Below are positions 60,641-64,000 of a DNA stretch of 64,000 bases, piece by piece (the stretch's first letter is position 1; the number at the start of each line of letters is the position of its first letter). The notes beneath the pieces were generated by a model. The model was not told the DNA's origin. It saw nothing but the letters and a program-made list of their open reading frames with translations, and made no database searches. Position numbers and translations under genes: made by a program. Source of the DNA: Riptortus pedestris (Eukaryota; Arthropoda; Insecta; Hemiptera; Alydidae). Location: the NCBI GenBank assembly GCA_019009955.1, contig CM032228.1, forward strand, positions 180,576,001 to 180,640,000, written 5' to 3'.

Positions 60641-63600
60641 GATAACTATATATCAACTTATATATTAACTATATAGTTTTATCGGTTTTTCATTCGAGAA
60701 ACGAGCTGTTGTGGTTGCACAGATAGCAAAATAATGCAAAAGTTCTTAAAGTATTTGCCGAAGCCAAAGTGTGAAGTGCAATGTAAAATAGTAAATATAA
60801 TGGATTTTTTCTTTTAATCTCATGGCCTGTATTACAAGAAAAATTAATGTAAAATGAAATGGCAGACCGCGGGTGTACTCGGTGGTTCCTCTTCTGCTGG
60901 ACATTGCATTCTATTTTAAGGGGGTTACGTGTGAGATCTTGGTAAGATATAAACATAAATTGTTTTTCTGTTACCTAATAATGATTTGTTATCTCCCAAA
61001 GTACATAATTTTTTTCATAAAAGTGCTAGGTATTTATTGTAGCAGCTTTCCTTTAAAGTCCTTAAACCATTACATTATTAATTCAGTGACCACCAAATGG
61101 TAATACCAGACCACAATTTCAGGACAGCCTTGTTTTCTTTTGTCATTGAGTCGGATCTAGGTCTTAATGTTGAAGGAATATGATTCGGAACTAAAATATA
61201 ATATATTCCTAGCTGAATATTTCCAGTAATGTGACGGACCGGACCTTTCATTGTCTGTTGTCTCACTTTCTCAATGAATTTTAATTACGTCATTTAATGC
61301 CACCAATGAATCCAAATGAAGAAGATAATGTCGAATTTTCATTGTATCAGTTTTTCAACCTACTGGAACCATTGAGTCATATCATTGTTTTGATAAATAA
61401 CTCTAGAAAGATGTATGATGATATTAATTCTTTAAAAGCGTCGATGATGAGCTCTTGTCGTTGAACCCAAACTAGTACAACCTTAGCAGCTGATTTAAGC
61501 TGCGAAAAATATCCAAATTTGATAATGTCAAAAACAGTGGAGAAGTATCTCATTTCATTTCAAAATAGTTTAGAGATACCAATTAGTGGATGTAATATGC
61601 AATCTTTTGTTAAGAATACCGATCGACCATTAAAACTTTCTTGTTATGAATATTTGGTGTCTAATAGTTACGTTTTATACTAGTAATTTTAGTAATTCTA
61701 ACTGTTTAATATTTACTGTGGTTAATGTTAACAATATTAAATAGTTTCAGTGAAAACCCCTTAAAAATCTGTCGTTCTCAAAATATGGCAATCCTGTTTG
61801 AGTTTTATTTTTAATGCAATGAAGTCCTAAAACAAGATTGAGTGAGTTTGGCCAAACTAGTGGAAACACTGCTTCATGAACTCGAGGCAAGCTAGTGGCC
61901 ATCAACTCAAACACCTAATTAGTACTGGTCAAGGAAGCCCTCCTAAAATCCAGTTACTAACAGCGATACCTCACTTAGGTGCAGCAATATTTTCTTCTCT
62001 TGAACTGGTAAAGTTACTGCAGATGCAACTTATGTCATTGACCATCACATATACTAAATAAATAAATATCTATTATTAATTCCTAAAATGGCTTAATTTA
62101 ATACAACACTGACAAATCAGCAGGCACAACAGTCAGGAAAACAGTCAGATTTTTTTATCTGGATGGATCACATAAAAACAGTTTCAATGGCTTTTCTGAA
62201 GATACATCCAGATGTATCTCAGAGCCCAGGCTGTTGCTCACATTCCACATAAAGGAGTGCTTATCTCCTCCAGTCCCAGGAATGAATATAGAATCTAAAA
62301 AAGGAAACCTTCGTTACTTCAGCGAGATTCTCACCCGAGGGTCTCTTTGAAGTAGAGATTACTCTGCCTTCTGACACCTTCTACCTTTTAAACATATTTT
62401 TGTGCTGAATTCTTTCCCATTCAAATATTTTAGCCGTGAATCTTAATTCATTTTCTTTTTGCAGAAATGCAATGATTGGATGGACTTCAAAATACGGGCA
62501 ACAAGTTACAATAATTCATATGATTTTGTTATTATTGTCACAGAGTTCTTTAAATACGACAAGCTCCATTGCCCTGTAGCATATTATGAACATAACATTA
62601 TATAAATGGATTACTAACCAACAGCCCCTTTTAAATGCACATGGCATACATTGAGAAAATGGTTGGTCAATTTAACATTTCTTCTTCCCCTTCAATAAAT
62701 TGAATTAATTCATTCTCCTCCCCATCACGCATCGGGTTGTATCTCCTTAAGAACGATTTACTTTTCAGTTAATTAGTACGAAATGTGAATAATTAGAGTT
62801 ATTAAGACGGGTTTTCTAATTAATGTATAATTTAATTAGTTATTTAATTAAATTAAAACTATTGTCTCTTGTTAGTTGTTCTCAATTATCGGACATTTTT
62901 AACTCATCAGGCTTGAGTTTACACAGGTTGTAAGAAAACTGAGCTTCTTCATAAAGCTCTATAGCTCAAAACACGTTGGGAAAGAGACTTGAGAATACAG
63001 GGAAAAGTATTTTTATTTTTGTTCACTAATAACCAAACATCCACATAACTCGGCAGCAAAGGATATATATTATACGTGCGTGTATTTGTGTTAGTTTTGT
63101 GTGTGTGTGAGCGCGCGCACGAGCGGTCGTGGATATTACAATATAACCGTAATTAACAATAAATATAGAATTTTGTGAGGTCCTAACAAGAGTGGTAATA
63201 AATTACAATCAATAGCTTTGCCTTAATTTCGGGAAAATTTATTCTCTTTTCCATGGCATACAATTTACAAAATTAACACCAATAAATTCTTAAACTTACC
63301 ATATAAATTGGAATTTTATGCAAGAGAGATACAAACAATCTTTCAATGTGATTTTTATTACATATTTTAACAGGTTCCCCTTGAGTAAATCTGAAAATAA
63401 ATAATAACATGTTCATTTACTGGAATTTATTTTACCTAGAGATTAGTGTAGCATGTAATCAATTTAATATATTGGTAATCAATATAACATGTTGGCACTC
63501 ACAGAGTTGTTGAAAGTCTAATAAATGAAACACTTTGGCTAAATAGATGTTGGTTGGATGAAAAGAGGCTATCTAGACGCAATCCTTGCCTCATTGTGAA

Positions 63601-64000
63601 CGTATTGCAGACCAATGAATGCAACGTTTTTATTCCATGAGGTGGTCCTCGGTTAATTGGGGCGGCCGTAGCTCAACAATGTGTGGTAATTGAGTAGTTA
63701 CTAGTATCAAAGAGTAGTAATCTCTTCATTCCAAGGATAAATACCAAATATTGTTTTCATTGAACTTTCACTTTGTAAGATACATAACACATTGTAACAA
63801 TTTCCAAAGATTTTCTTTGTTTAGGTTGTCTAAGATTTCTCGGAGTTTGCTGTAAGTTTGTAACCAGTCGGTTGTCTAGAGAACATGTGTTTTTATTACC
63901 CGCTTTAAGTCTTGTATAGTCAGCCTGTCGATATCCACAGTTCTTTCCCTGGCTGCTGATTTAGGACTAAATATCTCCTTGGAATTGGCCAAAATACATC
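60641..64000. other. Long stretch without a gene
   Basis: A HINE-5'-like patch at 60705-60760 (GAGCTGTTGTGGTTGCAC) is too short to call. Open frames at 60690-60956, 60873-61103, 61078-61266 and 61876-62061 overlap one another or are short, with no domain. No RNA gene is seen. Confidence 0.5.

Noticed and set aside
63661..63720. tRNA-like start (GTAGCTCAAC) that resembles an A-box
   Set aside because: No B-box at the right distance and no cloverleaf pairing.

Overview
The window is AT-rich, intron-poor-looking, non-coding animal DNA. Every recognisable coding stretch belongs to a transposable element and all of them are broken. The element types (mariner-like DNA transposons, a non-LTR retrotransposon with a YADD reverse transcriptase, a Penelope-like fragment, tRNA-derived SINEs, Helitrons with a hairpin and CTAG end, and a DUF7869-type transposon) point to an invertebrate, most likely an arthropod. 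The species cannot be named from this. No intact host gene, rRNA gene or functional tRNA gene is visible. It is best read as intergenic or intronic repeat-rich DNA.

The dominant component is one family, present as about 19 whole or partial copies. A full copy is about 600-640 bp. It begins with AGCAGATTTCCC, carries a (TA)n tract in the middle, has the inverted form GGGAAATCTGCT near but not at its 3' end, and finishes with the hairpin ACGCAG-CCC-CTGCGT and GACGGACTT between T-rich flanks. That is the architecture described for Helentron-associated elements (HINEs, such as Drosophila DINE-1/INE-1). The best copies are at 17112-17752, 23931-24546 and 50826-51443. Almost all long TA microsatellites here sit inside these copies.

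Layout. 1-5.3 kb: a mariner remnant (1041-1620), a minus-strand HINE-like copy running into a striking 208-bp foldback (3250-3457), and a SINE tail. 5.3-12 kb: a duplicated segment (5291-5940 and 9223-9548), a foldback element (10231-10479) and a SINE. 12.4-14.1 kb: a Helitron inserted in the TA tract of a HINE. 17-25.5 kb: a cluster of HINEs, one with a Penelope-like fragment inside, and a 461-bp tandem duplication. 27-33.5 kb: a possible LTR piece, a large minus-strand HINE, and a three-copy repeat with a ~680-bp-arm inverted repeat. 37.2-37.7 kb: a mariner remnant with ~115-bp terminal inverted repeats. 41.2-42.3 kb: a DUF7869 transposon with clean termini and a 4-bp target duplication. 45.2-52.6 kb: an inverted duplication whose left arm was expanded by a LINE and a SINE; its centre is filled by HINEs. 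52.6-53.7 kb: the second Helitron. 53.7-64 kb: scattered HINE pieces, one SINE and one foldback, otherwise featureless.

Nothing here works together as an operon or pathway. The relationships are nesting relationships, which give a relative order of insertions. The most useful leads are the HINE family, the DUF7869 transposon with iterated end motifs, the nested inverted duplication, the long foldback and a doubtful hammerhead-like motif at 40.6 kb.
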